This document shows positions 33,421 through 44,882 of a stretch of DNA of 64,000 nt, piece after piece (positions within the stretch are counted from its first letter, which is position 1; each line of letters starts with the position of its first letter). The position numbers and the translations under genes are program-made. The stretch comes from Taiwanofungus camphoratus (lineage: Eukaryota > Basidiomycota > Agaricomycetes > Polyporales > Taiwanofungaceae): NCBI GenBank assembly GCA_003999685.1, contig CP021225.1, forward strand, positions 310,001-374,000, written 5' to 3'. The notes below the pieces were generated by a model. The model was not told where the DNA came from and made no database searches. It saw nothing but the letters and a program-made list of their open reading frames with translations.

Positions 33421-34595
33421 GACCCGGGAGTGGACGCGCTGGGCACCATCCATCGCGTTCCTATCTATAGTCGATGCGTTTCCCCCATTGTATCCGGTAC
33501 CTCGTCGCCTGCTTGGATGGACTCTCGTGTACAATGCCCATATACACCTCTGTAGCATCAACTGCCGACCACTCAACACATTGGGCCCATACTATTTATC
33601 AAACTATCTGCCCCTTGACTGTCATGTTTCCACATGCGTCGCATCACGAGTCATGACCCTGCTGGCACTGTCCGTGCGGGCTATTTATTAAAATAGCTGT
33701 ACTGGCCCAAGATGTTTGGACGGTCTCCTTGTAGCCGATATTGTCTTTCATGATGTTGGTTATATGTTTGTTTTTCACTCATTTCTTCCTATCTGACCGA
33801 TCTTGGTGTTTCGTCTTTCCTTTCCCCCTTCGCATTGTCTATTTTAATCGTTCACTGGTGACATGGTGGTGGTTTTTCTTTCCTCTTAATTGCTTGGATT
33901 TTCACCCCATTGTTATGTTTGCCTCTGTTCGCTCCGTTAATCCCGCCTTGTGCGTCCCCTCCTTTGTCATTTGCCGCTTTCCTCTTCAATATCCACGGAA
34001 TGTCACAATTACGTCGTACTACGTCAGTACTAGTCTGTGCTCTCTCGTTGTATAGTATAGTTCTAATACACATAAAGTTAACGCCACTGTCCGGAGTGAT
34101 AGGGACGTGTTTGCTGATAATATAACCAATCGCCCCAATCGCCATAATACAGCTGACGTTTATGTAATTGACCTCAAGATCATTTCCATTTCACCATGAA
34201 GTACTGGTCATGGTCAATATCCTTGAGCCTCACAGAGATGCATGTTTGAGTGGAAGTGATGTACGGGACGCGATTAGGAGCGAGGACATAATGCTCTAGA
34301 GACACAATCCGGGAGTATCTTATCCGTAAATGAAAGATAGCAGAGACTGCACATAAAACCTAGACAAATGCTGACACAAACTTCTGGTAATTTGTACATG
34401 TGCACAGGAGTTACACGGGCAGACACCAAGAATTGGCATCTACGAAAGAAGGTGACGGTCGAAACCTGGTACAATAGTTTTAAATCACAGATAAAGCAGC
34501 CAAGAAGTCAGACCATAGCGATGCAAGCTGTGTCGCAACAAGTACAAATGAAGGCGCACGACAAATTGGAAGACATGTAAATCGAGGACAAGGTC
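33421..34595. other. Intergenic, convergent, T-rich
   Basis: Between the WHI5-like gene and the ankyrin/MYND pseudogene. The plus strand is pyrimidine-rich at 33740-34000. No gene seen; the frames there are composition artefacts. Confidence 0.45.
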
Positions 34596-36215
34596 CTAGA
34601 AATCATTAACGTCTCTCATCTGTGATAACATTGCGTCCGTTTTCATCAAAGACTGTTTCAAGAATTCACGTGTTGCTTCCTGGGAGGGCAGCATCTGCAC
34701 GGGATGACTGCCGTCTTTGCAGCACTGCTTGTGATTCTGCCAGTCTGCTTTCTGGCGGGCTTTGGTGCAATAGTACACCTGAGACGTTGTTCATCTTCAG
34801 AATGCATACAGATTGCCTAGTAGATTCCTACCCGCTTGCACCTGCTACAGCACTTCATCTTATCACCGTTCGGGCCCTCGATCTGATTGCATTGAGCACC
34901 TTCACATCGTTTGTACAGCGGCCCCCCGTCCAACCCGATCTTCGACTCCACTTCGATCTGATGGAGAGAGCGCTTGTCTTTCCCCAAAGCGATATAGCGG
35001 TCCACAGCGCCATTCCACGTATCCACCCGAAACTGACACTCGATTCTGCTGAATTGCTTATCCCAGAAACTTGCATAATGATGATATGTTCAAGTTGAAC
35101 GGTATGGTATGCAAAAAGGCACCTACATCAGCATAAAATCAACCTCCTTCATAGCATAGGCAGAAGCTGAATCGATAGGACCTTTGCTTTCAATCGCAAT
35201 AGCATGTTCCCGGCGGATTTTTTCAAACACTTTCCGGCTTTCGAGATCCATCGGGACCGACCCATCACGCGAAGGTACGAGATTAGCAGACATTTGTCGT
35301 ATACGCTTGAACAATTCCGGGAGCTCGGTGTTTTGTAGAGGGTGTCGGTTGACAATCGTAATGCGCTGTTGCGACTTGTCCTAGGCCTCCAAGGTCTCAA
35401 AATTCCTCCGTCCACAACATCTCTAAAAAGTCTTTCTAGAGCCGCAGGTACGGAGGTAAATGGGAGGATATGGCTGTTGCTTTGAAGCGTGGCACTCAGA
35501 AAGGCGCATCATAGACCAGCATGGGCGGTACCGTAGGGTTTATCTTCTCCGCAAGCGCTCTGAAGCGATCACTGTCCTTGAGAACCCCAACATATAATCC
35601 AGTTGATTCGTGTGACGGCGGATGAGCACCGTATCACAAGAGGGGCTCTACCAAGGGCCGCTCCTTTGCTTGACAAGCGTAGTACAGCGGCGTCCGACCG
35701 TCCTCGAGGTCAATATTGACATCGGCATGCTGCTCTACCAACATCTTGGCTACTAAGTGAAGACTAGGGGAAAGGGTTTTGAGAAAGGATTTGGGGAACG
35801 GGTGATTTTGGCTAGGTCCCCAAGTCAGCTCCAAGGTCTGGAACGCCAGAAGAAGAGGAGTCACGCCGTCGACGTCTTGACATTCAATGTTCATGCCCAA
35901 CCGCACACACTCGTAAGCGAGCGGCACATCGCCGACCCTGGCGGAGAAACGCAACCATGTCCCGCTTGCTGCCGATGTTAAACTCTCCTAAAAGCTCCAC
36001 GAGAGGTTGCCCGGCAGGGAGCATAGGCACGGAAAAATAATCAGGATTTATTGCTACCTGTCCGCGCGCGTAGGCGTCAGAATAGAGGGGCAAAAGTCGC
36101 CGAACTGAACGCCGTATATCATGGACGCCTGTGAAGATATCGTAGCATCGGACGCAAACTCTTCGAGTAGTCGAGCAGGCAAATACGGGGGAGACGGGTT
36201 ATTGGTAGAAGCCAT
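34596..36215 (-). pseudogene. Decayed ankyrin / MYND-finger protein gene
   Basis: Homologous text runs along the whole stretch: MASTNNPSPPYLPARLLEEF at the start, LLGEFNIGSKRDMVAF, ankyrin repeats (VGDVPLAYECVRLGMNIECQ; LVEQHADVNIDLEDGRTPLY), a Cys-rich stretch (SECHASKQQPYPP, TCGSRKTF, RCCGRRNFETLEA) and a C-terminal MYND finger (CCSRCKR then VYYCTKARQKADWQNHKQCC). It is broken. Codons reading as in-frame stops lie at 35634-35636 (TGA where ankyrin LLxYGA is expected, perhaps an old CGA), 35423-35425 and 35381-35383. The frame also changes about 36080, 35950 and 35530 without usable splice sites. The MYND exons themselves look intact. Intact relatives are, as I recall, common in Agaricomycetes. 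Confidence 0.75.
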
Positions 36216-36814
36216 GGTGGTGAGGATGAAGGCAGTGATAAAGGAACATCTTGCTTTTATACCATTCCCGAGGATGAGGATCAAAAGCAGAAGCATACCA
36301 CATTTGGCGTTTCCTGTACAAAACATAGAGTGCGTGCAATGAGACGTACCACGGCATGAATTATGTTCTTTCTCGTGTGGCATTCAGGTATACAAATCAA
36401 TCTGTCGACATAAATATGTACTGAAACTGGGATATCCGACAAATGGTGGAGAACGAGTGACGGAGAGACGGAGTGCACCATTCGCAGATGGCAGTCACTA
36501 GGCAGACACATCTATTCTGGTTAAGCGTCTGGAAATACAAGGGTTACATACTTTGAAGCCAAGTGTGTTCTGTCGACGTGCGATATTGTCGGTCCTGGCC
36601 AGGAAATTAGGAACGCCTGTGAGACTTACCGTGCTAGATACATTGAGGGACTAATAGTATATATATTTCAACGCACGAACCAGTCAGATATACGGAAACC
36701 GAAGAATGCAGGCTAAAAACCATGGTACAGAGAAACGCGTGCAAGGACAAACGCCACATCAGAGCGAATGAATTCAGGTGAAAAGTCCTTCCACCAAGTC
36801 GGTGGAACCAAAGC
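36216..36814. other. Intergenic, no gene seen
   Basis: Between the pseudogene start and the 3' end of the PalI/SUR7-like gene. Nothing recognised. Confidence 0.45.
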
Positions 36815-37635
36815 CTAGTAGTTGTAAGCAAAAGAAGATGTCAGCCGACCAAACCGGCCGCCAAGGCAAGTCCCACAGCCGGCGTTCAGAGCAACAACAA
36901 AGAGGACAGGGACAGCAGCAAGAGACATCCACACCTAAAGCATGCTGGAGTCTCAGGGTATTATCAGCCCATCGGATCAGGAAAGACTTACAGAAGGACC
37001 AAAGCTGGCAGAGTACCCATAATGGCGGAACCGTTCCCTCGCCGTTGCGAAGAGGTAGATCATGACAACAAATGCAGCGAGAGAGAGGAGGAACGAGAGG
37101 AGAGACAACAGGCAGAACAGGGGATGCGGGTATCTGCGCAAACGGGGGAAACACAGCAGCGGCATGAGAGTAACCAGAGACAGGAAGGTGACTCCGGCGG
37201 CTAAAACAAGTAGTTATGAAGCTATATGAGAACCCTCGGAACACTAAATGAGAAGAAGTATACGCACCCGCAGGATAGAGTGCAAGGACCCTAGGAAGCG
37301 TCCCCGTTATCTGAGGGTCAAAGGTATATCCCAGCCTAAATCAAGGACCCTTAGTGCGATCAGAAGACTTGAACGACTTGTGAATTCCCTCAGTACCTTA
37401 AGGACAAGCAAGTTTCAGTAAGATCGAGGCAATAACCCCAGATGCCGAACTTAACACCACCACCAGCAGAAGACTCCAAGAAGTAGAACACATGAATAAA
37501 AGGGGTGGAAAAGGTCACAAGAACCCTATATAAGAAAGATTTAGAATATAATCGCAAGATGACCGTAATCAAGACATACAGCAAAACGAAACCAGCTAAA
37601 GTCCCCATAAACATAAGAATTGCATGATTGTACAT
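36815..37635 (-). CDS. PalI/Rim9/SUR7-family membrane protein
   Basis: Small four-helix plasma membrane protein; relatives sense ambient pH (PalI/Rim9) or form eisosome-linked patches (Sur7). Five minus-strand exons: 37580-37635, 37397-37525, 37268-37335, 36992-37200, 36815-36934 (193 aa). Helix 1 GTLAGFVLLVLVTFSTPFI leads into the extracellular loop with the family motif VKFGIWGYC and a second Cys (ETC). Helices 2-4 are GVTFLSLVTLMPLLCF, LLSLLSFLLSLAAFVVMIYL and VWMSLAAVPVLFVVAL. The last acceptor was chosen because it alone restores helix 4. Without a long cytoplasmic tail I cannot decide between Rim9 and Sur7 roles. Confidence 0.82.
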
Positions 37636-38211
37636 GATTCCGAGCTTACAAGGATGATGCAGGAATGAAGTTGGGGGGAAATGGATAGGAGCTATCGGCG
37701 ATAAGCCGTGGTTCGATGCTATGTGTCAAAAGCCGGGATGCAAAGAGGCCATAGCAAAGATATGTTCGTAAGTCGTAAATGTTGTAAGACCTTCTCTTAA
37801 TTTATCGGACGCTAGCTAGGAGCTGGTCTGAGAATTTCTTCCCTGAGTGGCAAGTCTCAAATAGTGATAGATCAGTCCAACGTAGGGCGAATTCAACCCT
37901 ATGCACAAGCTGCGGACAGATTCAGCATGTTGATCGCAGAAAGGGTAGGCTCGGGAATTACCGCACGTAAATGGCATGGACAAATAACGCGTCAATAACG
38001 CGTTCACCTGCCGCTCCTACAAATACCGGAAAGCTTTGAAGTAAAAGATTCATATCTAGCCCGAGCACGAACATTCCATTGATTGGAGACAAAAGTACGT
38101 TGATAAAAATAATGCAACAACCAAGATGATGACCCTAGATGACACGATGGCGAGGAAAAGCTAGCGATACAAACAAGAAATGCTGAACTCGTGACCACGA
38201 TAAAGTAGACA
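37636..38211. other. Intergenic, no gene seen
   Basis: Promoter side of the PalI/SUR7-like gene and 3' flank of the next minus-strand gene. Nothing recognised. Confidence 0.45.
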
Positions 38212-40289
38212 CTACACCACACGGCCCGCAGTCGTCCCATCGGTAGGTATAGCCGCCCTTACAGACACGCTTGCAAGGAACTCCTCCCATTCTCGCGCCT
38301 CTGCGTCCCGCGCGGCAAGTTGTCTTTGCTCGTCGCTCGAGGGAACTGTAGCATGCACTACGAAAACGCATTCCGACATATCCACCAGCTGCACAAGACG
38401 GATAGTATTCACGCCTGGTTGCACGTAAGCTGTGATATCGAGCGGGCCACTGTCCGGACCCTGCGACCACTTATGTCAGTGGCCTTGACGCACTAATGAC
38501 CACCGAGTCCGTACTCACCAGATAAGCAGGATGCCAAACGCGCGCAGCGCCGCTCTCGTCTGGATTCATCTCTACTACGAGTGTTCCCTTGGTAGGCCAT
38601 ATCGTGCCAAGATTCCACAGTGCCGCGGCGACGTCCGCTGGAGATGCCATAGGATCTAAATTCTGGTTGACCTCCGCGACTGCGGATGCGGGCAGGCAGA
38701 GCAGATGGACCACTACATGTGCCGCGTTGATACTGACGAGCCCCGAGGGTCATTGCCAAATATCCTTAACACATGTCGCAGAGAAACGTACTCGAAGGTC
38801 TTATGGCGCCGAACCCAGCGTTGTGCAGCGGTAGCTACTTCGTCTTCAGCCTCGAAGCTGACATCGGTGATATCTGGTATTCTGCTCCCAACAGTGACGC
38901 ACCAAAGGCCGGGAACGCGATCCAGAGGGGGCGGCGATGGAGCGTACGCTTCTGAGTGATCTTGCGGCAAATTGGTGTCTTGCTCATCGACTGCCATAGC
39001 CGAGGATCCATCGACTAAGACTGCGTCGGAATTTGGCTGGGGCGACACGGGGACTGACTGCGTATTGTGTTCCATTTGCTGCGATGACGTGGGTATATCG
39101 GTGGGATGCAGCGCATGATTGCAGTTGGGTGTTGGTGATGAATGTACTGATACCGATCGGGCGACGGAATCATGCCGGGCGTCATCCGTCTCCAATCTGT
39201 CTCCATCGCCCTTTGCCGTGGTTCCTTCCGCACGGCCGGAGATAGGGACAGAAGTAGGGATGTCTGTAGGGGAGGATGACTTTGCCGAGGATGCAAGTTG
39301 TGTGTTGACCTTGGGTACGGAACTTCTATCGAGATAGTCCTCCATAGCACGCACAGCGGAGTCCAGAATTGTCGTGTCAAGGAGCCCTGGGCTTTTCGCT
39401 TTTCCAACATCAGGGCTCGTAGAAGACGTAGTCTCGCCAGCAGAGGCTCCGGCGAGTGACTCGAGTCGTTGGCTCTTTGCCCCGCGCGGAGGCCCTTCCT
39501 GGTCATCCGCCTCCCTTGGTCTCTTCAGACCAGCGGCACACTCTCCTGCCACCTCTACGGCCTCGCCTGCTCGCTTCTGCAGCATCTGTGACATCACCTC
39601 CTTTGCGCTCTGCACCATCTCTGTGCACCATTCGTCCGTAAGCAGTTCACGTACACGCCGCTCGAGCGCGTTGCGGTCCAAACTGCGGTCGCGTAGCCAC
39701 GCGTTTTGCACGAGTTGTGGGATCATGAGGCGCCGACACTCCTCCATTGCTTCTGGGGATGACGGGGACAGGGTCGATAATGGTGGAGGGTGTGGGGGTG
39801 ACTTATCTGCGGGTCCGGACGTGGCATTCATAGACTGTAATAACTTGTTTATAACATCTAACTTTGACAGATGAGCGACGAGGTTGTCCGCTGCAAGGTC
39901 AGAGGCCGGTAGAACGTTTTGATGTTCTGTGTCCCTGGGTCCCGCGCCGATAGAATGGTTCCCGAGTAAAACGATCTGAAGGAAAACAAGGTGCGACGAG
40001 TCCAAGGAATAAGTAGCGTTCGGTGATGTTTAGCGCGTAAGTAGCCTACCGAACCGCTGTTTGATCGCGTCTTCGATCTTCTATTGCCAGATCCAGAGAA
40101 CTGAGATGGTTCTGGCTGTAACTGAGAGTCAACGTCTGCCGACTTATGAAAGCCTTCGCCGACATTGAGCTGGTCTTCCTCCAGAGGCTGGTCATCCACT
40201 GGCTCTGATAACCGATCAATCAGAGATCGTGTCGTGTTGAGGCACAAGGCAGGCTCATCGACGGGACCCAGCCGGCTAAGCAAAGACAT
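38212..40289 (-). CDS. Protein with C-terminal PINIT-like domain, copy 1
   Basis: Minus-strand exons 40050-40289, 38771-39975, 38519-38732, 38212-38460 (635 aa). The intron 38733-38770 would be only 38 nt, so that junction is uncertain. The N-terminal half has helices (EECRRLMIPQLVQNAWLRD; ERRVRELLTDEWCTEMVQSA) and a basic patch, followed by a Ser/Thr/Pro-rich linker. The C-terminal domain (about residues 450-620) contains WPTKGTLVVEMN, PLDITAYVQPGVNTIRLVQL and CVFVVHA. This resembles the substrate-binding (PINIT-like) part of Zmiz/PIAS SUMO ligases as I recall it, but no SP-RING cysteines follow. The same domain ends the gene at 41763-44758. It diverges from the cytochrome b5 gene across 317 bp. 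Confidence 0.7.
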
Positions 40290-40606
40290 CGCTGCAGGCC
40301 GAGGGGAAAGTCAGTCGCGGAGCTAATATAACTTGATTCATAGCCAAGCTACACAGCTCGACTGGTAAACGTGCAGCGCCTCTAATGATACTAGAGAGAC
40401 CAGATTTTCGACGGGTCTCAGGTTTGCGGTTTTCTCGGCGCAGAGCTGAATGGACGGCACCAGTTATAAGATCACATGACCCGCAAGGCCTTAACATACC
40501 GTATGCTCAGTGCTCGTTGATCAACTTGAATATCAGGATTTCTTTCATCTGTACTGGTGCTGTATTGGACTTAACTGCGTTGCATTATTGCATGAACCAT
40601 TAAGAA
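40290..40606. promoter_or_regulatory. Divergent promoter, PINIT-like copy 1 / cytochrome b5
   Basis: The two ATG codons point away from each other across 317 bp, so both promoters must fit here. No specific site recognised. Confidence 0.5.
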
Positions 40607-41420
40607 ATGACATCTTATCTTCGCAATTGGCTTTTCGCACAGACACCCGAGTCTACCAACTCTCCAACTCCCCCTACCATTGTCGAGAGCTCACCACCGC
40701 CAGACGAGGAAGACGATGACACAGACACGATTCACGGAGGGGATGACTTCGACGACACACCACCATCTTTCCCTAATCTGAACAGCGCCCAGCGCCTCGC
40801 CCCGAGTCAACAGGCCGTCGCTGCCGTACCACGCATCCTCACTGACGCACAGCTGATGCCTCCACCACCTCTGCCATCACTTGCGAACCGACGGGCAGGT
40901 GTACCGAGCACTGTGGGCTCATTGGCCGTTCCGCCTACCACGACCAAACCGCCGCCGAAGCCTTCGGCGAAGCGAGGGAAGGTGGCCTTAGGGCCTGGAC
41001 ATGGTCCGCTGGACTGGGCGAATCTGAAGAAGTCGGGGCAGGATCTGAGGGTACGCTTTCTTTGTTGAACGTACAGAGAATAGGATTATCTAATAATTTT
41101 GATTGATCAGGGCGTCGACACGCTGTTGCGAATTACCCCCTCTCGGCTGAAGCAGCATAACACACGAGACGACGCATGGTCCGCCTTTAACGGCAAGGTA
41201 TACAACATCACAGCATACCTCCCTTATCATCCAGGAGGCGAGAAGGAACTCATGCGAGTAGCGGGACGGGACGGCACCAAACTATTTGGTGAGTGCACAT
41301 CTAGATTCACGACGCACGTACACTGATGAGCCCTGAATTATAGCCTTGACCCATGCTTGGGTCAATCTCGACTATATGCTCGATGCATGTCTGGTTGGAT
41401 TCCTTGTACCAGAGTCATGA
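40607..41420 (+). CDS. Cytochrome b5-like heme-binding protein
   Basis: Three exons: 40607-41050, 41111-41288, 41344-41420 (232 aa). The first 145 residues are disordered, rich in Pro, Asp and Ser (SSPPPDEEDDDTDTIHGGDD). The C-terminal domain is cytochrome b5: ITPSRLKQHNTRDDAWSAFN, then YNITAYLPYHPGGEKELM with the first heme His in HPGG, and ALTHAWVNLDYML with the second His. There is no membrane helix, so it is probably soluble. It resembles the Irc21 / Cb5r4-N-terminal type (b5 domain behind a Pro-rich leader) and lacks a reductase domain. The stop is TGA at 41418. Confidence 0.88.
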
Positions 41421-41762
41421 TCAAGCCCGATGGAATCAGGAGCTAGACGTTGCGAGGACATTGTAGAGCTCGTTATACCGCATGAGAACCGTTAGCATTT
41501 TGCGTTAGGACACTGGATCGAATCATTGCATTGCATCTACAATTTGCACTTTCAAGGTTTACGCTTGGCTATTTATACTGAGCACATGAAATCACATTAG
41601 AAAAAACATTTGAGTTGTGCTAACGGTTCCCGGTTCGAGCCCAGAACTATTTTGGAATGATTTTAGTTCATTACCACACATTGAGCTACATGTTATATTC
41701 TGAAGGTAAGTCAGTGAAACGATTAGCACAACACATCAAACAACAACAACAGGCCCAGACAA
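41421..41762. other. Intergenic, convergent, with an inverted repeat
   Basis: Between the 3' ends of the cytochrome b5 gene and PINIT-like copy 2. Contains the inverted repeat 41486-41629. Confidence 0.5.
41486..41629. repeat. 12-bp inverted repeat spanning 144 bp
   Basis: gaaccgttagca at 41486-41497 is exactly inverted as tgctaacggttc at 41618-41629. No target duplication seen. It may be a worn MITE or a 3'-UTR structure. Confidence 0.55.
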
Positions 41763-44758
41763 CTAATCAGACCAAGAGATCGCGGAAATGTCGAATCTCC
41801 CCAGACTATCGATGAAATTCTGCCACCGCTCCGTATGCTCTCGTCTTTGCCTGAGCTCCTCAAGTTGTGATAGCATTGGAGTATGTAGCCGAATCACGAA
41901 AACATAGTCAGACACGTCGCGCAGCTGGTAAAATCGAATGCTATTTTTGCCCGGAGTTATGGACTCGCTCAGATCGACGACGTTCTGTGTCTTACGTTAT
42001 AAGTAAAAAGTGACAGCGGTCAGGAATAGCGGCATAAAATACGATTGAGACATACAATGAAAGGCGGAGAAAGCATAAATTTCTTCTGGCCCTTTCCGTT
42101 ACTCAGTTCAGCCCAAAGTCGCCCGTCTTGAGGCCATGTCGTCGGTGTGTCTGCAGCTATCTTCTCTAGACTCGGCCGAGGATCGCTACGCGCCTTCTGT
42201 AGGCAGTCGAGGAACGAGTAGCTAGCCAAAGTCAGGCATCTACTTGAAGAGACGTCCCTGCATGACAATTTCATCAATAAGAGGCCGGCAAGTCTACAAC
42301 GAAAGTACTTACTCCCGCGAATTATAACGACTCACCCATTCGCACAATGCAGCGCTTCGGTTGGAATCAATCTCGAATTCGAGGTCTAAGGTCGGGTCGG
42401 AAGACCCGCGTGCACAAACTAACACGACGAAGTCAGATATCATCGTGTCACCCATCGAGTGGTCTGGTTTTTCTCCGCCTGCTATACCTTCGGGACTCTT
42501 GCGTGAGGGACTAAAATGACCTTCAGGTGTCACGTTCACTTCCATCTCCTGACTCTTTGTTACACTTTGACCTCCAACGTGGTGCTCAGTCTGAGCCACA
42601 CGGACACTGCCGTCGACAAGGTTGTCAGACACTTGAAGATTCCCTGCTTCATCTGCCACAAAAAGATGCTTCGATGTGGTTTGATGTGGCAAAGACTCTG
42701 CGTTTTGCAGGTCCCTATCAGCATGCACATGTATGCCTGCATCAGGCCGCTGCATGGCAAAAGCGCTCGCCGGCGTTCCGTCTGATACTGCCGTGAGAGT
42801 AGGCCCTAAACTGCGAATAACAAAACTCGAGTCTGCACGTCCTACCTCATCATGTCCCCTTTCACAAATAGGTTTTGGCGATCCCGTCGGCGGCTCTGGG
42901 CTTTCGTGTCCTCCCCGTGGTCCCATCCTAGGCCTCTTTCCCATCCTGAAACTTCTTTTTGGAGGCGAGGTAGGTTGTCCAGATTTGTCAGTATCGGTTT
43001 TGGCCTTTTCCGGAGTGACAGCATCGAGGTTCTCAGCTTCAGAGACGTCGCACTGGTGAAGGACTTCAGTCCTCACTTCAGCGACATCCTCGTTCGCAAC
43101 CCCGCAAGAACTAGATATCTCCACATTCGACCAAGGTTCTTCCTCCGCAGTGACAAGTTCCGCTTTTGTCTTTTCCGTACTATTCCTACACCCAGAGACA
43201 GCGGATGTTTCATTTGCAGGTGCTTCCTCTTTGGAGGGCTGTTTCGCCGCATCTTTGAACCACGCTAGATCTGCTTGGATGAAGTCGTCTTCGAACGTGA
43301 ATTTCCTTTTCGCCTTCGATTTCACCCTTGGAATAGTAAACGATCGAGACTGGATACTTGACGCAGGCGACTCCATAGGGGCCTTCGAGTCTGTTGTTGT
43401 TACTTCTGGTATGACATGAGAAGTCGAGCTTGTAGGAGAAGTTCTGGAATTCAACCGAGGGAGGGGTATAGGAGCCGATACTGAAGACATAGATGTACTG
43501 CCAGTAGATGCGGTTGAAGGTGATGACATTGACAACTTCTCCAGCTTTGGCTGCACATTTGAAATAGAGGGTACCGAGGCAGCAAAAGACTCGACCAGCT
43601 CAGTCTTCACCTCTGGATCTACATGCGCGTAGACAGGTATTCCTCCTTGTTGAGCGGGCCGCGCGCCATTGCGCATTGGCTGAGGGGGCCAGCCTGAGGC
43701 AGAACTCACTGCAGGAGAATGGCGCTCAATACTAGGAGACGCGTGCCCGGACAGTCTGCCAGCTGGAGATCGGGTATCCTGTCTACCCTGCACGCTGTGG
43801 GCAGACACTGAGGAAGGTATCTGTGTATTGACGCGTAAAGGTGCCGTTGGTATTGACGCAATACCAACACTGGATTGCGGCTGAACACCGGGTGGGTCCT
43901 CATGCGGTTCGATGGTCTGCACAAGAGTGCGCAAACGCACTGTCACGACCGGTATGTAAAAGAATACTTGGTGTATCCTAGGTCACGCTTACCCTGAAGT
44001 TGAGGCTCCGTAAAAAGCGACACAAAAGACGAGACGGTGCGAATCATCGTCATGAAAGGGTCTGCCCACGGCTTGAGCCCCTCCGGACATCTCGATATAT
44101 GAAAAGGCTGGTCTGGATAGCCGCTGGCGCGACACACTGCTGCATGAGCTGTCTGCGTGACTGTGAGAAGTCATAACGCATCAGAGTTGTTGCTCTCGCT
44201 CACCTCGAGCAATTCGACAATCTGCGATCACCATGGCTAATCAATATTTGCTTCGAAATATACAGTAATGACTTACAATGGGTCTCGCTCGAGGATAATA
44301 CGCCTTGTCTCGGCTCAGCCAGAGAGTAAGCTTGCCTGCGGTCATGGCATATGCTCCAAGTGCACCGTCCGAGAGATTCTTGCGAAAGATTGGGAACAAT
44401 TTTTCGTTGTTCCTCTCTGCATTCCGAGCCATGCTAATCACATCCGACGGCGCAGAAGACGATGTACTGGATGGCGGACTCGTTGGATCAGTAGGCCGTT
44501 CCGAAAGAGACCAGCGGACATCCTGAAATGTGTTACGTCGCTTATTCGCAGCGACATTATTGGCGGACTTTTGCATCTGCAGGCGCCCGTCGGTCCATTT
44601 ACAGTTACGTGTAAGAGAATAAAAACGCGTGAGAACTGACATGCCCTGATCAATATGTTACATATATAAATGTAAATGTGCGAAATGTGAAAACAAAAGA
44701 AGAGCAGCTGTGACTTACAGAGATCAGGATGTAGCCCAGGTTGTGCAGGAGCGAACAT
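41763..44758 (-). CDS. Protein with C-terminal PINIT-like domain, copy 2
   Basis: Seven minus-strand exons: 44719-44758, 44277-44635, 44204-44221, 43993-44152, 42313-43939, 42056-42257, 41763-41990 (877 aa). The N-terminal 190 residues form an ordered-looking domain (TRFYSLTRNCKWTDGRLQMQ; LGAYAMTAGKLTLWLSRDKA; AAVCRASGYPDQPFHISRCP) that copy 1 lacks. A disordered Ser/Pro/Glu-rich middle (about 500 residues) follows. The C-terminal 140 residues match copy 1: EFEIDSNRSAALCEWVSRY, TTWPQDGRLWAELS and ITPGKNSIRFYQLRDVSDYV. Exon 3 is only 18 nt. No zinc-finger or RING cysteines follow the domain. I do not know the family's function. Confidence 0.75.
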
Positions 44759-44882
44759 GTTCGATACATTGTGAGCTGGATGATGCAATATAATATACAG
44801 GTAATAAGATGTTGCGTAGAACAAGCGTGCTCTATACCGTACTGAAAATGATAACTATCGACACAGCAAATATGACTACCGA

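Noticed and set aside
41615-41645. Possible tRNA: a B-box-like ggttcgagccc
   Set aside because: The flanking bases do not form a T stem and no acceptor stem or A box lies at the right distance.
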